This document shows positions 5,749-7,498 of a stretch of 7,498 nucleotides of DNA, piece after piece. The notes below the pieces were generated by a model. It saw nothing but the letters and a program-made list of their open reading frames with translations, was not told the origin of the DNA and searched no databases. Within the stretch, counting starts at the first letter, position 1. Each line of letters starts with the position of its first letter. The DNA comes from Armatimonadota bacterium (lineage in GTDB: Bacteria; Armatimonadota; Armatimonadia; Armatimonadales; Armatimonadaceae), in the NCBI GenBank assembly GCA_014380985.1, contig JACMIU010000076.1, forward strand, positions 1 to 7,498, read 5' to 3'. The translations under genes and the position numbers were made by a program.

Positions 5749-6621
5749 ATGCGTACCGGATTTGCGCGAACATCGGCAGTGCCAAGCACGGCTCCCCTGC
5801 ATACTGCGCCCCTGCTCCACGTTCCCCTTCGGGAACCTCCCGTTATCGAGTGGCTCGGCGTTGGAACACACGGTCGCTTTGCCCGCGAGGATTACCGGTT
5901 GCCGCATCTTTGGTGTCTGCACCTGTATTCGTGGACGGGTGTGCTTCGTGCCGCAGATACCACGCTTCCGGTCGCCCCCGGCTATGTCAGCCTTGTCGCG
6001 CCGGATACGCCGTTGTCGCATTTTTTTCGCCCGCAAGACCCTCCCGCCGTGCATTTGACGTGCGGGTTTCGGCTTGCCGCGCCGGGCAGTGAACCCGGCT
6101 TTCTGCTTCCGGTGATGTCCGACACCGACGCGGCGTTCGGCACATTGCGCGGTTTATACGAAAAAGCCGTGGCGGTTTTCCCGTTTGCACCGCGCCGTGC
6201 CGAATCCGTGATTTGGGATATTTTGTGGCGACTTGTCGAGACGCCTGCTTCCACCGAAACCCCGCTTTATCCGGTGGCAACGCCGCGAACGGATGTGGTC
6301 ACGCGGTTGCGCGAAACGATTGAACTGCGCCTGTCCGAACCGCTTCGCGTCGCCGAACTTGCCGAACTTGCCGGTCTGTCGCACAACCATCTTACGCGCT
6401 TGTTCCACGCCGTCACGGGTAAAACCGTGGTCGCCTATGTCCGGGAAAGGCGAATCGAGCGGGCGACCCGATTGCTAAAACACACCACAATGCCGGTAAA
6501 GCAAATAGCCGCACAGGTCGGGCTACCCGATTTGCAAGCGTTCAACAAAGCGATTCGCGCCGCGACCCGTGTTTCGCCGCGAGGGGTACGGGCGGGGTTA
6601 AAAGCAGGTAGCGACGGGTAA
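5749..6621 (+). CDS. AraC-family transcriptional regulator
   Basis: The 290-residue protein has an N-terminal ligand-binding region of beta-rich, cupin-like type (about 30-115; LPHLWCLHLYSWTG and the VAPGYVSLVAPDTPLSHFF segment are typical). A helical link follows (about 125-175), then an AraC/XylS DNA-binding domain (about 182-283). The first helix-turn-helix is VAELAELAGLSHNHLTRLFH (201-220) with the usual TGKTVVAYVRERRIERA after it. The second is KQIAAQVGLPDLQAFNKAIR (251-270) followed by VSPRGVR. The second helix-turn-helix departs from the usual GF-D-YF pattern (GLPDLQAF), which may alter DNA contacts. The gene is divergent from the PhyH gene and likely regulates it and itself. Start: ATG 5749 is the first codon after an in-frame TAG at 5731. 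It lacks a ribosome site, and a later start (GTG 5779) cannot be excluded because residues 1-27 look non-conserved. The inducer is unknown. Confidence 0.92.
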   Translation: MRTGFARTSAVPSTAPLHTAPLLHVPLREPPVIEWLGVGTHGRFAREDYRLPHLWCLHLYSWTGVLRAADTTLPVAPGYVSLVAPDTPLSHFFRPQDPPAVHLTCGFRLAAPGSEPGFLLPVMSDTDAAFGTLRGLYEKAVAVFPFAPRRAESVIWDILWRLVETPASTETPLYPVATPRTDVVTRLRETIELRLSEPLRVAELAELAGLSHNHLTRLFHAVTGKTVVAYVRERRIERATRLLKHTTMPVKQIAAQVGLPDLQAFNKAIRAATRVSPRGVRAGLKAGSDG

Positions 6622-6623
6622 AC

Positions 6624-6652
6624 CATGATCAGGAGACGGAACAAAGATCATG
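6624..6652 (+). promoter_or_regulatory. Hairpin enclosing the ribosome site and start codon of the downstream gene
   Basis: CATGATC (6624-6630) is the exact reverse complement of GATCATG (6646-6652), giving a 7-base stem with a 15-base loop. The loop holds AGGAG (6631-6635) and the right arm contains the ATG at 6650. Folded mRNA would hide the start codon while showing the ribosome site. The 14-base gap from AGGAG to the ATG is long, and the hairpin could matter for that reason. Confidence 0.4.
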
Positions 6653-7102
6653 CGAAAAACTTGTACAATTTTAGCGGCATTGCTGATGGCGGGGGCGACT
6701 TTCCCCGCGTTTGCGGACGACAACTATGCGGCGGAAATGTCCGCACCGGACGTGATCGGAATCCAGCGTAAGGTCGCGCCGAACGAAGTCACGCTTAACG
6801 GCAAAACGCTTTTCGTGGTTCCGGTCGGTTCGGGAACGCTATCCGCCGCCGACCGCGCCGATATTATCCGCGAACGTCTCGAAGATATTGCCGCGCATTA
6901 TGTAGCGTCGAACGCGGTCACGGTATCGCAAGGGGGCGAGGATACGTTCGTGGTCGCGGTAGCGGGGGAGAGTGTTGCTACCGTGGAGCCGCGCCTCGCG
7001 GAAGCGGCGGGCGCGGATTCCGCCAAAGCCCTCGCATTAGTTTGGGCAAAGTCGGTGCGCGAATCGCTTGCGAAACCGGCGGTTCGGGTGTCGGTGCGCT
7101 AA
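6650..7102 (+). CDS. Small exported protein resembling the periplasmic domain of some MscS-type channels
   Basis: The 150-residue product has a clear signal peptide (MRKTC, hydrophobic about 7-18, likely cut after AFA at residue 22). The mature part reads as a small alpha/beta domain: VTLNGKTLFVVPVG (47-60), SAADRADIIRERLEDIAAHY (65-84), a VTVSQGG and TFVVAVAGESVATV beta section (90-112), and ALALVWAKSVRESL (127-140). From memory, the same order (a 'NGK-LF' strand, 'ERA..I..RLE' helix, 'A..W...I...L' helix) occurs in the N-terminal periplasmic part of several large MscS-family mechanosensitive channel proteins. Here there is no channel domain, and the gene ends with TAA. It may be a free-standing version of that domain; no enzymatic residues are apparent. 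It lies 28 bases after the AraC gene and probably shares its transcript. Function unknown; the relationship needs a profile search. Confidence 0.8.
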   Translation: MRKTCTILAALLMAGATFPAFADDNYAAEMSAPDVIGIQRKVAPNEVTLNGKTLFVVPVGSGTLSAADRADIIRERLEDIAAHYVASNAVTVSQGGEDTFVVAVAGESVATVEPRLAEAAGADSAKALALVWAKSVRESLAKPAVRVSVR

Positions 7103-7118
7103 ATGGGGCGTAAGGGCG

Positions 7119-7137
7119 TACAATGACCGGTACATGA
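7119..7137 (+). promoter_or_regulatory. Initiation region of the MarR gene: -10-like TACAAT and four-codon minicistron overlapping its start
   Basis: AAGGG (7112-7116) stands six bases before an ATG at 7123 that opens four codons (MTGT) and ends at TGA 7135-7137. That stop overlaps the MarR ATG (7134-7136) as ATGA. MarR itself has no ribosome site at normal distance, so termination and re-initiation is possible. The same stretch holds TACAAT (7119-7124), a five-of-six -10 match without a good -35 box, which would instead give a leader of only a few bases. The sequence does not decide between the two. Confidence 0.35.
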
Positions 7138-7498
7138 ATGAAGAAACAGTACCCACGCCGTTATCGTCTGCCGGACGTAAGGCGTGGCGGGCGTTGTACG
7201 AAGCCCACGCTTTGGTGACGCGGCGCATCGAGCGTGATTTGACAGCAATCGGGGGCGGTTCGCTTTCCGACTACGGCGTTTTGTTCACGCTCTCGAACGC
7301 GCCGGGGGGTAGGGTTCGCCTGTCGGAACTCGCCGACGCCGCGATGATGTCGCGCTCCGGCGCGACGCGATTGGTGAACCGTCTCGAAGAGGGCGGATTT
7401 TTAGAACGAATCGCTTGCGACACCGACAAACGCGGGATGTTCGCGGTGCTAACCGAGGCGGGGCGCGGCGAAATGCGCCGGATTTGGGCGGTGTATTC
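7134..7498 (+). CDS. MarR-family transcriptional regulator (partial, cut by right edge)
   Basis: The visible 121 codons begin with a short polar leader and a helix (about 14-40, RKAWRALYEAHALVTRRIER). Next come SDYGVLFTLSNAPGGRVRLSELADA (45-69) and the recognition helix region MSRSGATRLVNRLEEGGFLE (72-91). The wing carries the family's D-x-D-x-R motif (D96, D98, R100), followed by the VLTEAGR strand and helix (105-111). This is the winged helix of MarR regulators, which are dimers that usually repress nearby genes and release DNA on binding small phenolic or similar ligands. Most of the C-terminal dimerisation helix is missing. ATG 7134 is chosen because the helical domain starts soon after; it lacks a normal ribosome site. 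It follows the exported-protein gene by 31 bases with no terminator between, so co-transcription is possible. Its target is not evident here. Confidence 0.9.
   Translation, partial: MNEETVPTPLSSAGRKAWRALYEAHALVTRRIERDLTAIGGGSLSDYGVLFTLSNAPGGRVRLSELADAAMMSRSGATRLVNRLEEGGFLERIACDTDKRGMFAVLTEAGRGEMRRIWAVY

Larger units (their letters stand above)
5677..5750. promoter_or_regulatory. Likely AraC-type operator: perfect 9-base inverted repeat across the PhyH/AraC intergenic region
   Basis: ATGGTGAAA (5677-5685) and its exact reverse complement TTTCACCAT (5742-5750) lie at opposite ends of the shared control region, with centres 65 bases apart. The first copy sits at the predicted PhyH transcription start and touches its -10 box. 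The second covers the predicted AraC start and the first two bases of its ATG. Related shorter elements lie between: TTACCAT (5708-5714) and AGTGGTAT (5732-5739). This fits a regulator that binds several half-sites and controls both genes, though binding is inferred. Confidence 0.5.

Noticed and set aside
6625..6771. ORF from the ATG at 6625 overlapping the exported-protein gene in another frame
   Set aside because: It has no ribosome site and no domain features, while the frame starting at 6650 has a clear signal peptide.

Overview
The window looks like chromosomal DNA from a GC-rich (by eye about 57-60 %) bacterium with an envelope-rich gene set, most likely Armatimonadota or a near relative. 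The first clue is the partial prepilin at the left edge, whose stretch FTLIELLVVIAIIAILAAIL followed by FPVFGRAREKGRQ and a SNLKQ motif is the form seen over and over in Armatimonadota and Planctomycetota. The others are a PEP-CTERM-like secreted protein and a secreted protein with a copper-amine-oxidase-N-terminal ('stalk') domain. This assignment is inference from family knowledge, not a search. I see no tRNA, rRNA, CRISPR array, transposase or other mobile-element signature.

Layout. (1) Minus strand, 1-1162: a prepilin-like protein cut by the left edge, and upstream of it a signal-peptide protein with a PEP-CTERM-type sorting tail. (2) 1163-1508: a 346-base divergent control region with a promoter for each side, a tandem octamer repeat and a possible leader peptide. 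(3) Plus strand, 1509-3200: a secreted protein with two Ig-like domains, a long Ala/Pro linker and a stalk domain, closed by a strong rho-independent terminator at 3218-3248. (4) Plus strand, 3355-4812: a seven-helix membrane protein with an intact HD-GYP cyclic-di-GMP phosphodiesterase domain. (5) Minus strand, 4838-5659: a phytanoyl-CoA dioxygenase (PhyH) family Fe(II)/2-oxoglutarate oxygenase, convergent with the HD-GYP gene and divergent from (6) an AraC-family regulator at 5749-6621. (7) Plus strand, 6650-7102: a small exported protein resembling the periplasmic domain of some MscS-type channels, but with no channel attached. (8) Plus strand, 7134 to the edge: the start of a MarR-family regulator.

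How the genes may work together. Genes 1-4 concern the cell surface and surface-linked signalling: prepilin, anchored exoprotein, stalk/Ig exoprotein and c-di-GMP turnover. The PhyH and AraC genes look like a classic regulator-target pair: they share an 89-base promoter region with a perfect 9-base inverted repeat placed over both predicted transcription starts. The small exported protein follows AraC by 28 bases and MarR follows 31 bases later, so AraC, exported protein and MarR could be one transcript.

The most unusual signals are in translation initiation. Several genes lack a normal Shine-Dalgarno sequence at their start and instead have a tiny leader ORF that ends at or just before the start (HD-GYP, MarR, perhaps the stalk protein), a hairpin over the start codon (exported protein), or a -10 box so close that the mRNA would be leaderless (AraC). 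No clearly new multi-gene system is evident.
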